Below the pieces are notes generated by a model that was not told the DNA's origin, ran no database searches, and saw only the letters and a list, made by a program, of their open reading frames with translations. A DNA stretch of 64,000 nt from Thalassotalea crassostreae (lineage in GTDB: Bacteria > Pseudomonadota > Gammaproteobacteria > Enterobacterales > Alteromonadaceae): contig NZ_CP017689.1 of NCBI RefSeq assembly GCF_001831495.1, positions 3,472,001 through 3,536,000 on the forward strand, in the 5' to 3' direction. Below, piece by piece: positions 33,406-43,340 of this stretch. Every line of letters starts with the position of its first letter. Position 1 is the first letter of the stretch. Made by a program: the position numbers and the translations under genes.

Positions 33406-34407
33406 ATGGTCACCGAACAACGTTTTACACAAGAACATCTCTTAAAACAGCGAATGCCACAAATAGAACAATTATGGCAAACCGGTGTATTCTCGTCTTT
33501 TAACACGCCTGAGCAAATAAAGATCCATTATGCCTTAATAAGTAAGGCCGAATTAAATGACTGGATTGTTATTGCTCCTGGGCGCTCAGAATCCTATTTA
33601 AAGTATAAAGAAGTTGTCTTTGATCTAATCGGCAATGGCTATAATGTGGCAATCATAGATCATCGTGGGCAAGGGCTATCACAGCGCGAATTAGATGAAC
33701 CACATAAAGGCTATGTAAAAGACTTTAATGATTACACTACTGACTTTAACCACTTTATCACTGAAATTGTTCAGCCCCAGTGTACTGGGCAACTTTTTCT
33801 ACTAGCGCACTCGATGGGTGCTAATATTAGTGCCCGATTTCTAGCTCAAACCAATCTAGACATTGCGGCCGCAATATTAATGGCTCCAATGATTGCCATC
33901 GACGCAGGTATATTTCCAAATTGGCTAGGCCGTTTGGTCGTTTCTGTTGGTTATTTTTTCGATAGATTGTTCAACAAACAATCTGCATACTTTTTTGGCC
34001 GAGGCCAATATAAAGATAAAGTATTTAAAGGTTCTGATTTAATGCAATCAGAAGTTAGGTTTAATTATTTTCGAGATTTATATAAGAATGATAAACGTAT
34101 TCAGTTAGGCGGCGTTACATTTGCTTGGCTAAACGCCGCGATTCAGAGCGAAGACTTTATTATGCAGAATCTAACCACACTAAAAACTCCAGTTACGGTG
34201 ATGCAGGCGGGCGATGACAATGTGGTGTGTAATAAAATTCAAGACAAATTTTGTCAGCAACTAAACACCTTACATCCTAATTCATGTCCTAACGGCACCA
34301 CGACAATAATAAAAGGTGCCAAGCACGAATTACTGTTTGAAAAGGACGAATATCGCAATCAAGCATTAACCAAAACCCTTGATTGGTTTAATCAACACAA
34401 AACATAA
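33406..34407 (+). CDS. pldB: Lysophospholipase L2-like alpha/beta hydrolase
   Basis: A 333-residue serine hydrolase with PGRSESYLKY (58-67), IIDHRGQGLSQR (83-94) and the nucleophile Ser136 in LAHSMG. These three blocks match PldB closely. The acid and histidine lie near the end (GDDNVV and AKHELLFEKDEYR). It has no signal peptide. The gene follows cpxA by 126 nt and is convergent with fieF, whose stop codon is 2 nt away. Substrate specificity is by homology only. Confidence 0.86.
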   Translation: MVTEQRFTQEHLLKQRMPQIEQLWQTGVFSSFNTPEQIKIHYALISKAELNDWIVIAPGRSESYLKYKEVVFDLIGNGYNVAIIDHRGQGLSQRELDEPHKGYVKDFNDYTTDFNHFITEIVQPQCTGQLFLLAHSMGANISARFLAQTNLDIAAAILMAPMIAIDAGIFPNWLGRLVVSVGYFFDRLFNKQSAYFFGRGQYKDKVFKGSDLMQSEVRFNYFRDLYKNDKRIQLGGVTFAWLNAAIQSEDFIMQNLTTLKTPVTVMQAGDDNVVCNKIQDKFCQQLNTLHPNSCPNGTTTIIKGAKHELLFEKDEYRNQALTKTLDWFNQHKT

Positions 34408-34409
34408 AA

Positions 34410-35324
34410 TCATATATTTTTATGACCTACGACTGAGCTTGGATCTTGATGAATAAACACCTCCATGTGCTCAAACGACAACAACAATTGGTTTTCGATT
34501 TCATTGGCAATAAGGTGGGCTGCATACAAAGTTATTTCATCTGATAACTCAAGATGAAACTGCACAAACTTTATCTTACCAGCTTGTCTGGTTCGAAGCT
34601 GATGAAAACCTAACGCTTGCGGATGCTTATTAATGACGGCTGTAATCTTATCTAAATCATCTTGCTTTAATTCTTTGTCCATTAAGTCTTGAACACTGTT
34701 ATAAATAATTTTTATTGCTGACACTAATAAAAATGAGCCAACTAAAACAGTAAAGATACCATCGGCATAATGCCATTTAAATTGACTCATCAGCAATGCG
34801 ATAATAACGCCGACATTAAGCAATAAATCACTTTGATAATGCAAGGAATCAGCAGATATCGCGATTGAATTGGTTTTTTTAATGACTATCTTTTGCACAA
34901 ACACTAAAGCCAATGTTAAGACTATCGCCAAAACACTAATAGCAATGGCTATATTGCTATGAGCGACGATTTCAGGATTTATGGTTCGTTCTACACCATG
35001 AATAAGCAACAATATTGCCGAGCCAATGACAAAAGATGATTGCATCAACGCCGCTAAGTTTTCTGCTTTACCATGACCAAATTTATGCTCTTCATCAGCG
35101 GGAGCTAAAGAATACTTCAAAATCATAAAGCCGGTTAACGAAGCAAACACATCAAGCAATGAATCTGTCGTTGACGCAAGCATTGCTGCAGAGTTAGAAA
35201 TCCACCAGCCGTATATTTTTGATGCAACTAGAATCACCGCCACGACAATTGCAGCTTTACTGGCAAATTTAACTAAGCTTTCATAATCTTTATCTTGCAC
35301 GACTTTTGTGGAGAGTTCATTCAT
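34410..35324 (-). CDS. fieF: Cation diffusion facilitator FieF (YiiP-like) metal exporter
   Basis: Proton-coupled exporter of divalent metals such as Zn(II) and Fe(II). The 304-residue product has six predicted membrane helices. The transport-site ligands are Asp54 and Asp58 (TTDSLLDVF) and His162/Asp166 (LHYQSDLLLN), the DD-HD pattern of YiiP, with DEEHKFGHGK (77-86) in the loop. A C-terminal cytoplasmic metal-binding domain follows (about 215-300). Proximity to cpxRA matches E. coli. Confidence 0.93.
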   Translation of the reverse strand: MNELSTKVVQDKDYESLVKFASKAAIVVAVILVASKIYGWWISNSAAMLASTTDSLLDVFASLTGFMILKYSLAPADEEHKFGHGKAENLAALMQSSFVIGSAILLLIHGVERTINPEIVAHSNIAIAISVLAIVLTLALVFVQKIVIKKTNSIAISADSLHYQSDLLLNVGVIIALLMSQFKWHYADGIFTVLVGSFLLVSAIKIIYNSVQDLMDKELKQDDLDKITAVINKHPQALGFHQLRTRQAGKIKFVQFHLELSDEITLYAAHLIANEIENQLLLSFEHMEVFIHQDPSSVVGHKNI

Positions 35325-35472
35325 AGTTATAGTAATGTTTATTTTAGTAAAACCTATTTTAACCTAAAATATAATTTAAGTCGGTAGATAAGTCATTGTA
35401 TAATCAACCAACTTAAATTTAGGTGAATTTTACTTAGATTAAAAACTAATTTACATCAACCCTAGGAAAGTC

Positions 35473-35937
35473 ATGTTAGATATTGTGTTATTCGAACCAG
35501 AGATCCCGCCAAATACCGGTAATATTATCCGTTTGTGTGCTAATAGCGGATTTCGACTGCACCTAATCGAGCCGCTAGCATTTGAAATTGATGATAAGAG
35601 ATTGCGTCGGGCTGGTCTTGATTACCACGAATTTGCCAATTTGAAAGTTCATAAAAATTACCAAGCGTTTATCGAAGCCGAACAACCTAAACGAATTTTT
35701 GCATCAACAACCAAGGCAACTCGATTTCATAGCCAAGTTGACTTTCAATTAGGTGATTATATTATTTTTGGTTCTGAAACCAGAGGCTTACCAGATTCAG
35801 TTCGCGACTTAATTCCTAATGAACATAAAATTCGAATTCCAATGCTAGCCGATTCCCGCAGTATGAACTTATCGAACTCGGTTGCTGTGATTGTCTATGA
35901 AACGTGGCGACAATTAGGTTTTGATGGCGCGGTATAG
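35473..35937 (+). CDS. trmL: tRNA (cytidine/uridine-34-2'-O)-methyltransferase
   Basis: SPOUT methyltransferase that 2'-O-methylates the wobble base of leucine tRNAs. The 154-residue product has [31 protein letters not shown] and the knot motif [16 protein letters not shown]. Length and motifs match E. coli TrmL (157). AGGAAAG precedes the ATG. Confidence 0.96.
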   Translation: MLDIVLFEPEIPPNTGNIIRLCANSGFRLHLIEPLAFEIDDKRLRRAGLDYHEFANLKVHKNYQAFIEAEQPKRIFASTTKATRFHSQVDFQLGDYIIFGSETRGLPDSVRDLIPNEHKIRIPMLADSRSMNLSNSVAVIVYETWRQLGFDGAV

Positions 35938-35976
35938 TTGGATTGAGGTTAATTTAAGCTAATTTGTTACAAACAA

Positions 35977-36014
35977 AAAAGCTCAGATAAAACCAATGTT
36001 TTGTCCGAGCTTTT
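35977..36014. terminator. Bidirectional terminator between trmL and gpsA
   Basis: A stem of about 17 bp (AAAAGCTC..., one mismatch and one G-T pair, ...GAGCTTTT) with loop CAAT, flanked by A- and T-runs, between convergent genes. Confidence 0.9.
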
Positions 36015-36043
36015 CTTTATCTGATAGATATTAGACCATCAAT

Positions 36044-37048
36044 TTATTCGCTAGTTTGATCACGACCTAGAAGGTTTAATGCAGCTTGACGGGCCGGTAA
36101 ATCTTGGTATAAAACCTGATAAACCTGTTCAACAATTGGCATTTCAACGCCATTGCGTTTAGCCAACATATAAACTTCTTTGGTATTACGATATCCTTCA
36201 ACAACTTGACCGATATCAGCAATTGCTTTTTCAACAGTTTCGCCGCTACCAAGTGCCAATCCAAAACGACGGTTTCGAGATTGATTATCAGTACAAGTTA
36301 ACACTAAGTCACCTAAACCAGCCATGCCCATAAAGGTAGCTGATTTTGCGCCAACAGCGGCGCCAAGACGAGTCATTTCCGCCAGACCTCGAGTGATTAA
36401 TGCCGTTCTAGCATTCGCTCCAAATCCAATACCATCGGCAATACCCGCTCCAATGGCAATAACGTTTTTAACTGCGCCACCTAACTGAACGCCAGTAAAG
36501 TCATCGTTGTGATAAACCCGGAAGGTTTTCTCACAATGCAATAAACTGGCAATCGATTCAGCAAACTCAGCATCCGTTGATGCCAACGAAATCGCAGTAG
36601 GTAGTCCTGCCGCCATTTCTTTCGCGAAAGTCGGCCCAGAAAGAACCGCTAGACTCACATCGCTACCTAAGATTTCACTGGCGACATCTTGCAGCAATCG
36701 ACCTTGTTCAGGATCTAAACCTTTTGTTGCCCAAGCGATTTTATGCTCTGTGGTTAACAAAGGTTTAATTTGTTCAAGCATTTGCACAAACGCATGACTC
36801 GGCACAACAATTAATAGATTGTTACTTGCCGCAATCGCCTTCTCAAGGTCAGATTCTAAGACTAATGAATCTGGAAAGCTAAAACCAGGTAAATACTTTT
36901 CATTACTTCGTGTTTTACTCATATCTTCGACATGAGCATCACTGCGTCCCCATAACAAAGTTTGATGCTTGTTTCTGGATAAACAAAAAGCCAGAGCAGT
37001 GCCGTATGAGCCCGCTCCGATCACACTAATTTCAGCTTTACTTGCCAT
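36044..37048 (-). CDS. gpsA: Glycerol-3-phosphate dehydrogenase [NAD(P)+]
   Basis: Makes sn-glycerol-3-phosphate for phospholipid synthesis. The NAD(P) loop [10 protein letters not shown] is at 11-20; [16 protein letters not shown] and [14 protein letters not shown] contain the substrate and catalytic lysines. The 334-residue length is standard (E. coli 339). It starts 3 nt after the secB stop and is last in the rhodanese-grxC-secB-gpsA operon. Confidence 0.97.
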   Translation of the reverse strand: MASKAEISVIGAGSYGTALAFCLSRNKHQTLLWGRSDAHVEDMSKTRSNEKYLPGFSFPDSLVLESDLEKAIAASNNLLIVVPSHAFVQMLEQIKPLLTTEHKIAWATKGLDPEQGRLLQDVASEILGSDVSLAVLSGPTFAKEMAAGLPTAISLASTDAEFAESIASLLHCEKTFRVYHNDDFTGVQLGGAVKNVIAIGAGIADGIGFGANARTALITRGLAEMTRLGAAVGAKSATFMGMAGLGDLVLTCTDNQSRNRRFGLALGSGETVEKAIADIGQVVEGYRNTKEVYMLAKRNGVEMPIVEQVYQVLYQDLPARQAALNLLGRDQTSE

Positions 37049-37051
37049 AAA

Positions 37052-37546
37052 TTAAGCGTCTGCCTTGTCTGTATTTGCTTGCGCCGCACGTTGTTGTACG
37101 TAATTAGCAAATAATGCATCAAAGTTAACAGGCGCTAGGTTTAATTGTGGGAATGTACCACGAGAAACCAAGCTGCTTACTACTTCACGTGCATATGGAA
37201 ATAATGTGTTCGGACAGAAAGAACCTAGTGTATGAGCAAGTTGAGCTTCAGGCATGTTACCTACTGAGAAGATACCCGCTTGTTGTACTTCACATAAAAA
37301 CGCTACTTTGTCACCAAGATTAGCAGTTACAGTTAGTGATAATACAACTTCAAACGTATCGTCTGCTAATTTAGTAGACTTAGTATCTAGGTCCAATTTG
37401 ATTTCAGGCGTCCATTCTTGTTGGAAAGCCGCTGCGCCTAGTGGAGATTCGAAAGAAACGTCTTTTGTGTATACACGTTGGATAGCGAATGTTGGTTGCG
37501 CTTGCTCTTCAGCACCTGCTGCTGGGTTTTGGTTTTCTTCAGCCAT
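37052..37546 (-). CDS. secB: Protein-export chaperone SecB
   Basis: Tetrameric cytosolic chaperone that keeps preproteins unfolded and delivers them to SecA. The 164-residue product contains [16 protein letters not shown], the AGIF segment and [37 protein letters not shown] (with [11 protein letters not shown] here), all typical. The order grxC-secB-gpsA is that of E. coli. Confidence 0.97.
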   Translation of the reverse strand: MAEENQNPAAGAEEQAQPTFAIQRVYTKDVSFESPLGAAAFQQEWTPEIKLDLDTKSTKLADDTFEVVLSLTVTANLGDKVAFLCEVQQAGIFSVGNMPEAQLAHTLGSFCPNTLFPYAREVVSSLVSRGTFPQLNLAPVNFDALFANYVQQRAAQANTDKADA

Positions 37547-37599
37547 TTTTAATTTCCTAATTTTGTTAAATTGTAGACCATATAAGTTTTATATGGTGT

Positions 37600-37857
37600 T
37601 TATTCTTCGAGTAACGCATCAAGACGCTGCTGATAAGCAAGTGTCATTAAATCATCACAACCACCTATTGGTTTGTCGTTGATGAATATTTGTGGCACTG
37701 TCATGCCACCGTTACTGCGTTTGATCATTTCAGCCCGACGTTCGGGTTCAAGATCAATACTAATTTCTTCATAACTTACTTGTTTCTGATCCAATAACGA
37801 TTTTGCTCGGACACAAAAACCACAAGTACGTCGGGTATAAATTTCTACTTTAGCCAT
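37600..37857 (-). CDS. grxC: Glutaredoxin 3
   Basis: Small thiol-disulfide oxidoreductase reduced by glutathione. From the ATG at 37857 it has 85 residues. The active site is CGFC (12-15), where E. coli GrxC has CPYC, and the cis-proline loop is GGMTVPQIFINDKPIGGCDD. The ATG has GGGAG 6 nt upstream; an in-frame TTG at 37869 is less likely. It lies between the rhodanese gene and secB. Confidence 0.93.
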   Translation of the reverse strand: MAKVEIYTRRTCGFCVRAKSLLDQKQVSYEEISIDLEPERRAEMIKRSNGGMTVPQIFINDKPIGGCDDLMTLAYQQRLDALLEE

Positions 37858-37881
37858 GTTAACTCCCAATAAAATGCCAAT

Positions 37882-38307
37882 TTATTTGGCTACTGGTAAA
37901 CTGGCACTTTGCCAAGCAGAAAATCCGCCTTTTAAAACAAATACCTTTTCAAAACCAGCGCTGGTTAATTTATTTGCAGCTTTCACCGCACTAAGACCAG
38001 CCGTACATACAACAATAATGGGTTTGCTTTTAGCATTTTCAAGAGTAGCGATGTCATTTTTATCAATTTTTTCTGCAGAAATATTTTTCGAGCCAATAAT
38101 ATGGCCTTTATTAAATTCTTGTTGTTTACGAATATCGACGATGACACCGTCTTCACGGTTGACCAACATGGTTAATTCTTGAGTATTTACCTCTTTCACC
38201 TTAGAAAGTTTACTTTTTACAGTGATAAATACCAACATAGACACGATTGCCAGCCACATCATGCTTAACATTTGATTGTTGGCTGCGAAAGTAAGAAGCT
38301 GTTCCAT
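37882..38307 (-). CDS. yibN: Membrane-anchored rhodanese domain protein (YibN-like)
   Basis: A 141-residue protein with one N-terminal membrane helix (about 14-31) and a cytoplasmic rhodanese domain with the persulfide cysteine Cys101 in VVCTAGLSA. The sulfur acceptor is unknown. The E. coli order yibN-grxC-secB-gpsA is reproduced. It diverges from gpmI across 263 nt. Confidence 0.9.
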   Translation of the reverse strand: MEQLLTFAANNQMLSMMWLAIVSMLVFITVKSKLSKVKEVNTQELTMLVNREDGVIVDIRKQQEFNKGHIIGSKNISAEKIDKNDIATLENAKSKPIIVVCTAGLSAVKAANKLTSAGFEKVFVLKGGFSAWQSASLPVAK

Positions 38308-38570
38308 AATTTTTAAATTACTCTAATTTATGATATCTGCATTAGATATGCTGTGGGCTTAAAAAACACACAAGTATACCTTTTGCGGTTAAAGTTACCA
38401 GTGAATATACGTTGATTTAAGGAAAATAAACAGCAGTTGCAATTATTTTTCCGTATTGCAATATCAATGCTAGCCGTAGCGCATCATTTTTGGCAAAATC
38501 AATGTTAATTAAAAGTTGATGAACGCAGATCCAGTTAACTGGGTCACTAAATAAATGACAAAGGGTCGAC

Positions 38571-40115
38571 ATGAACAACAAAAAACCTATGGTGCTATTA
38601 ATTCTCGATGGTTGGGGATATCGCGAAACTACTGACTCAAACGCGATTTTTCATGCTAATACACCTGTTTTAGACAAGCTAATGCAAGAACGTCCAAATA
38701 TGTTAATCGAAACATCAGGAATGGCCGTTGGTCTACCGGATGGACAAATGGGTAATTCAGAGGTTGGTCATGTTAATTTAGGCGCTGGTCGTATTGTTTA
38801 CCAAGACTTTACCCGCATCACTAAAGCGATTGAGACCGGTGAGTTTACCAGCAATCCAGCATTAGTTTCAGCAATCGATAAAGCAAAGGCAAATGACAGC
38901 GCCATACATGTATTTGGTTTAATGTCACCAGGAGGTGTTCATAGTCACGAAGAACATATTTTTGCACTACTTGATATGGCTAAAGCAAAAGGCGCTAAGA
39001 AAGTATACTTGCACGCATTTTTAGATGGTCGAGATACGCCGCCGAGAAGCGCTAAATCATCCCTAGAAAAAGCACAGCAAAAGTTTGCTGAACTTGGTAA
39101 TGGCCAGGTTGCTTCTATTATAGGAAGGTATTATGCAATGGACCGTGATCAACGTTGGGATCGAGTTGAAAGTGCTTACGACCTGATGGTCAGCGGTAAG
39201 GGAGATTTTACCGCTGCGTCGGCAGTTGAAGGCCTTGAACAAGCGTATCAACGTGATGAGAATGACGAATTTGTCGCAGCAACGGCAATAACTGATGCAC
39301 AAGGTAATTGCATTGAAATCAATGACGGTGATTCAATGATTTTCATGAATTTCCGCGCCGATCGTGCTCGTCAATTTAGCCGCTGTTTTACTGAACCTGA
39401 TTTCTCAGGCTTTGTTAGAAAGAAACAACCTAAACTTGCCGATTTTGTTATGTTGACCGAATACGCTGCAGATATTGATGCACCGGCAGCCTACCCACCT
39501 GAAGCTTTAAATAACGTACTTGGTCAATGGATGGAGAAGCACAACAAAACCCAGTTGCGAATTTCAGAAACCGAAAAATATGCGCACGTTACTTTCTTTT
39601 TTAGTGGCGGCCGTGAAGACGAATTTAATGGCGAGAAACGTATTTTAATCCCTTCACCACAAGTGGCAACTTACGATCTTCAACCTGAAATGAACTCCAC
39701 TTTGCTTACCGACAACTTAGTCGAAGCGATCGATAGTCAAGAGCATGATTTAATTATTTGTAATTACCCAAATGGCGATATGGTTGGCCATACCGGTAAA
39801 TTTGATGCTGCGGTAAAAGCATGTGAAGCAGTTGATGCATCGATAGGTCGAGTATTGGCGGCATTAGAAAGAACGGGTGGTGAATGTTTAATAACTGCCG
39901 ACCATGGTAATGCTGAAATGATGGTAAATAGTTCAACCGGTCAAGCACACACTGCCCATACTTGTGAGCCAGTACCACTTATTTACGTAGGTCGTAATGC
40001 TAAAGTAGCCACTCAAGGTGCATTAAGTGACATCGCACCAACGTTACTTCACTTAATGGCGATGGAACAGCCGACAGAAATGACAGGCCAAACATTGATG
40101 ACAGTTTGTGATTAA
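38571..40115 (+). CDS. gpmI: 2,3-bisphosphoglycerate-independent phosphoglycerate mutase
   Basis: Interconverts 3- and 2-phosphoglycerate in glycolysis using two Mn ions. The 514-residue product has the metal ligand Asp13 ([11 protein letters not shown]), the phosphoserine Ser63 (MGNSEVGH), [11 protein letters not shown], and TADHGNAE near the C-terminus. Length and motifs match E. coli GpmM/GpmI. Its stop overlaps the envC start by 8 nt. Confidence 0.97.
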   Translation: MNNKKPMVLLILDGWGYRETTDSNAIFHANTPVLDKLMQERPNMLIETSGMAVGLPDGQMGNSEVGHVNLGAGRIVYQDFTRITKAIETGEFTSNPALVSAIDKAKANDSAIHVFGLMSPGGVHSHEEHIFALLDMAKAKGAKKVYLHAFLDGRDTPPRSAKSSLEKAQQKFAELGNGQVASIIGRYYAMDRDQRWDRVESAYDLMVSGKGDFTAASAVEGLEQAYQRDENDEFVAATAITDAQGNCIEINDGDSMIFMNFRADRARQFSRCFTEPDFSGFVRKKQPKLADFVMLTEYAADIDAPAAYPPEALNNVLGQWMEKHNKTQLRISETEKYAHVTFFFSGGREDEFNGEKRILIPSPQVATYDLQPEMNSTLLTDNLVEAIDSQEHDLIICNYPNGDMVGHTGKFDAAVKACEAVDASIGRVLAALERTGGECLITADHGNAEMMVNSSTGQAHTAHTCEPVPLIYVGRNAKVATQGALSDIAPTLLHLMAMEQPTEMTGQTLMTVCD

Positions 40116-41286
40116 AGACCTGTCTGCTTATTTCACCAGTAAACTAGCAAAGACAATGTCTACATTGTCTTTGCTAAGCTGTGCATTTTTTGCCAGCGCA
40201 ATCTTGCTAACTTCAACCGCAAAGGCAAGCAAAGATGATGCCCAAAATGACCTATCACAAGTTAAATCAAAGATAGAACAACAAAAACGTCAACTCGAAG
40301 AAAACAATAAGCAGCAAAAAGAGATTGTGGCGAAGTTACGCGAGGACGACCTTAAAATCGCCGATACTGCCGCCAAAATGAATAAAACAAAAAAGTCACA
40401 GCAGCAGACAAGAACAAAAATTACTGAGTTGAAAAAACAACAAGCGGTATTAGAAACAAAAAAGCGCCGCCAAGAATCAGCACTTGGCGAACAAATACGT
40501 AGTGCATACTCAAGTGGTACTCATGATTATTTGAAACTGCTTTTGAATCAACAAAAACCTGATAAAGTACAACGCACTCTAACTTATTATCAATATCTCA
40601 ATGATGCTCGCATGAATAGCATCGAAGAGTTTGAAGTGATCCTTAAAGAACTATCTCAAGTCGAACAAGAGCAACAACAACAGGCTAAAAAACTTGAACA
40701 ACTTGTGGCAAAGCAGCTCGAACAGAAAAAAGAAATTGAGCAACAACAAGCACAACGTCAAAGTACCCTTAAGTCATTAAACTCTAAAATACTTACGTCC
40801 AAACAACGTTTAAATAAGCTAGAAAATGAAGAAAAATCTCTTATTCAAACATTAGCGCGTATTCAAGCACAATTACGAAAACAAAAAGAGTTAAATGGTT
40901 TAAGTAAATTAAAACGTAAACTGAAGTGGCCTGTTAAAGGTTCGATTAAAAACAGTTTTGGCACCAAAAAGCAAGGATACTTGCGCTGGAAAGGGGTGCT
41001 AATGAGTGCTCGTGTTGGCAGTGATGTTACGAGCATCCATAATGGTACGGTTCTTTTTGCAGATTGGTTGAAAGGTTATGGTCTAGTTATTGTAATCGAT
41101 CATGGAGATGGATACATGAGCCTTTATGGCCATAACCAAGCGTTGTTGAAAAATGTTGGTGACCGCGTAGAAATCGGCGAATCAATCGCCTTGGCGGGAC
41201 AAAGTGGTGGCCAACGTCAACCTGGAGTGTATTTTGAAATTCGCCATAAAGGCAAACCGGTTAATCCAAAACTCTATTGTAGATAG
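40108..41286 (+). CDS. envC: Murein hydrolase activator EnvC
   Basis: Periplasmic activator of septal amidases. From the GTG at 40108 the product has 392 residues: a signal peptide cleaved near residue 40 (TAKA), a long coiled coil (about 42-270) and a C-terminal LytM domain (about 275-390). The zinc ligands of active M23 enzymes are incomplete (no HxxxD near SARVGSD), as in E. coli EnvC, which activates AmiA/AmiB without hydrolysing wall itself. An ATG at 40156 is an alternative start. It overlaps gpmI; amiB is in the same window. Confidence 0.93.
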   Translation: MIKDLSAYFTSKLAKTMSTLSLLSCAFFASAILLTSTAKASKDDAQNDLSQVKSKIEQQKRQLEENNKQQKEIVAKLREDDLKIADTAAKMNKTKKSQQQTRTKITELKKQQAVLETKKRRQESALGEQIRSAYSSGTHDYLKLLLNQQKPDKVQRTLTYYQYLNDARMNSIEEFEVILKELSQVEQEQQQQAKKLEQLVAKQLEQKKEIEQQQAQRQSTLKSLNSKILTSKQRLNKLENEEKSLIQTLARIQAQLRKQKELNGLSKLKRKLKWPVKGSIKNSFGTKKQGYLRWKGVLMSARVGSDVTSIHNGTVLFADWLKGYGLVIVIDHGDGYMSLYGHNQALLKNVGDRVEIGESIALAGQSGGQRQPGVYFEIRHKGKPVNPKLYCR

Positions 41287-41347
41287 CTGTTATCTATAGC
41301 GGCAAGGTTGATAGTATCAGATAGGTTGCAGACAAATTACTGGTAAC

Positions 41348-41375
41348 AAAAAAGCGACTTTCTAGTCGCTTTTTT
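41348..41375. terminator. Bidirectional terminator after envC
   Basis: Perfect 12-bp stem (AAAAAAGCGACT/AGTCGCTTTTTT) with loop TTCT, between envC and the convergent RDD gene. Confidence 0.92.
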
Positions 41376-41425
41376 GTTTTTATAATTAGACGCTTAATAA
41401 AAGTTTATACTATTAGCTTCTTAAC

Positions 41426-41989
41426 TTAAGCAACGGCATGTGTCGCTGCATTTGGCTTCACCACTACGATTGTACCTGCCAACATATCTTGTATTCCTTG
41501 GCACTTTTTATTCAATAGCATAACCAACAACTCACTCATCAGCCAGTAACCAAATAGTGTTGCGCAAAGGGCAGCTTGTGCTGGCAGAAACTCTGCGTAA
41601 TAGGCTTCGCGTGCGAAGAAACTTTGTTCTGCAAATAAACCAAAATCCATGCTAACGAGCGCCGCTAAAGCCATCCCTGTCGCTATAACAGAAAAACCAA
41701 TATCAATCGCACTTCGTTTGAATGAACGATTAAAGTCTATGCGCTCATAGTTGGTAGATAACACCATAATACCGAGAAAATGCTTTCCGAAAGTTGCACC
41801 GTATTTACCGTGAAAGTAATAACCATAATAGCTATAAGCAAAATGAGAAAAGACTACAGAAATAAGTGCAACACCGATATTAATGAACGCAAGTGACGAA
41901 AGTATTAGACTTGGTACTACTATTATCACGCCATCAATGACGTTAGCCATCATTCGTTGCCAAACATTTGCATAAACTAAATTCTTCAT
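41426..41989 (-). CDS. RDD family membrane protein
   Basis: The 187-residue product starts with the RDD signature region, QRMMANVIDGVIIVVPSL, followed by three or four membrane segments and the second RDD-type block GATFGKHFLGIMV. The conserved R-D-D residues read R-D here (Arg12, Asp18). RDD proteins are thought to be transporters or membrane adaptors; no substrate can be assigned. It is a single gene facing envC. Confidence 0.85.
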   Translation of the reverse strand: MKNLVYANVWQRMMANVIDGVIIVVPSLILSSLAFINIGVALISVVFSHFAYSYYGYYFHGKYGATFGKHFLGIMVLSTNYERIDFNRSFKRSAIDIGFSVIATGMALAALVSMDFGLFAEQSFFAREAYYAEFLPAQAALCATLFGYWLMSELLVMLLNKKCQGIQDMLAGTIVVVKPNAATHAVA

Positions 41990-42239
41990 AACCGATCTCT
42001 CACAAGCACTTTTAATGCCCTAACCATACTGCTAATTAAGAGTGTAATCAAGTTGTAACTAAGTTTAATTGCTTTGTAACCCTTGCTACATAAGGCTTTG
42101 TAAATATTGAGTTATTATGTGATTAATATTTTTTAAATATTTTGCTAAGCGCTCGATCTTATTAAACTTTATTGATATGCTCGTAGTTACAAATAACTCT
42201 GTTTGTTCAGAGTAAAAATTATAAAAATAAGAATTTTCT

Positions 42240-43025
42240 GTGCGTATATTATTTTCCTTTATTATTTTTGTATCGTGTTCAGCCTTAGCCAACGCTAATA
42301 GCAAAATCGCCATTGTTATTGACGATATAGGTTATCGCTCGACTGACAAATCCGTTTTAAACCTTCCTAAACAAGTTACTTTTTCTGTATTACCTCATAC
42401 GCCTTTTGGCCGTGAATTAGCTGAAAAAGGTAATTTACAGCAGCGTGACATATTGCTTCATGTTCCTATGGAATCTATCAACAATCTATTATTAGGTCCT
42501 GGAGCGATTACATCAGAAATGGATGAAGAAGCCGTTAAAAAGACCTTAGCGGCATCGGTTGCAGATATTCCACATGTCATTGGCGTAAATAATCATATGG
42601 GTAGTCGCCTAACACAACTTGAGCGCCCAATGCGCTGGACAATGCAGTTTTTAAAAGAAAATGATTTGTTCTTTTTGGATTCAAGAACGAGTCGATACTC
42701 GCAAGCAGGATATGTTGCAAAAGATACTGGTGTTCCGGCATTGAATCGCAGAATTTTTCTCGACAATACAATCAACGAAGAGTATATCGAAAAACAGTTT
42801 TTAAAACTTATCCAAATTAGTAAGCGCGAAGATGTGGTCATTGCGATTGCTCACCCACACCCAGAAACAGTTAATGTGTTAAAACGAATGCTACCTATGC
42901 TAAAGAGCAACAACATTGAGTTGGTGAGTATTTCAGAGTTATTGCCCGCTCAAAATGCCAGCTTAATCGCAACTGAATCTTCAAGTGCTAGCAATGAAGC
43001 CATCGCTGCAATTGCGCCCAAATAA
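42240..43025 (+). CDS. yibQ: Divergent polysaccharide deacetylase family protein (YibQ-like)
   Basis: The 261-residue secreted protein has a signal peptide ending near ALANA (19) and a DUF610-type fold starting SKIAIVIDDIGY. VNNHMGSRLTQ and FFLDSRTSRYSQA follow, and IAIAHPHPETVNVL is the C-terminal histidine motif. Catalysis is not demonstrated for this family. The start is a GTG. In E. coli yibQ directly follows envC; here an RDD gene on the opposite strand separates them. Confidence 0.9.
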   Translation: MRILFSFIIFVSCSALANANSKIAIVIDDIGYRSTDKSVLNLPKQVTFSVLPHTPFGRELAEKGNLQQRDILLHVPMESINNLLLGPGAITSEMDEEAVKKTLAASVADIPHVIGVNNHMGSRLTQLERPMRWTMQFLKENDLFFLDSRTSRYSQAGYVAKDTGVPALNRRIFLDNTINEEYIEKQFLKLIQISKREDVVIAIAHPHPETVNVLKRMLPMLKSNNIELVSISELLPAQNASLIATESSSASNEAIAAIAPK

Positions 43026-43126
43026 AAAAAGAAAACAGAAAACAGAAAAAGAACAAAAGAAAAACCAAACTATAGATAGTTAAAAACTCTAGTAACGCTT
43101 TCGGAATAACAACCGCTTACAAGTCG

Positions 43127-43173
43127 CCCTAGTTTGTATCAGCTCTTAGCATTAAGAGATGCGCTGACTAGGG
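43127..43173. repeat. Compound stem-loop of unknown function
   Basis: Outer arms CCCTAGT (43127-43133) and ACTAGGG (43167-43173), then CAG/CTG, and an apical hairpin CTCTTA-GCAT-TAAGAG. The nested pairing covers 47 nt without a terminal T-run, so it is unlike a terminator. It may be a palindromic repeat or a structured RNA. Confidence 0.55.
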
Positions 43174-43278
43174 AAAACCGCTTTCTCAGTATCGCCCCTT
43201 CGCCTTTTACTTAAATAAATAATGCTAATCATTAATACAAAAATAAAATTTCGACTTTCAAACCGATTTTTAGACAAA

Positions 43279-43307
43279 AAAATAGCCAGATAAAATCTGG
43301 CTATTTT
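43279..43307. terminator. Bidirectional terminator between yibQ and the PEP-CTERM gene
   Basis: Perfect 13-bp stem AAAATAGCCAGAT/ATCTGGCTATTTT with a 3-nt loop, flanked by an A-run and a T-run. It lies 34 nt after the stop codon of the minus-strand PEP-CTERM gene. Confidence 0.92.
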
Positions 43308-43340
43308 GCTACTCAATTATATAAAATAATCTATAAAACT

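Larger units (their letters stand above)
43026..43340. other. Intergenic region (315 nt) between yibQ and the PEP-CTERM gene
   Basis: Begins with about 45 nt of nearly pure purines on the plus strand (A-rich with G). It then holds a long compound stem-loop (43127-43173) bracketed by AACCGCTT (43111-43118) and ACCGCTTT (43177-43184), and ends with a terminator (43279-43307). No open reading frame was found. It marks the boundary between conserved housekeeping genes and the exosortase/polysaccharide locus. Confidence 0.6.

Noticed and set aside
40108..41286. EnvC as an active peptidoglycan hydrolase
   Set aside because: The LytM domain lacks the first histidine and aspartate metal ligands, in keeping with an activator role.
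43026..43070. Purine-rich tract after yibQ as a coding or regulatory element
   Set aside because: It is low-complexity A/G sequence without a reading frame or a paired pyrimidine tract.
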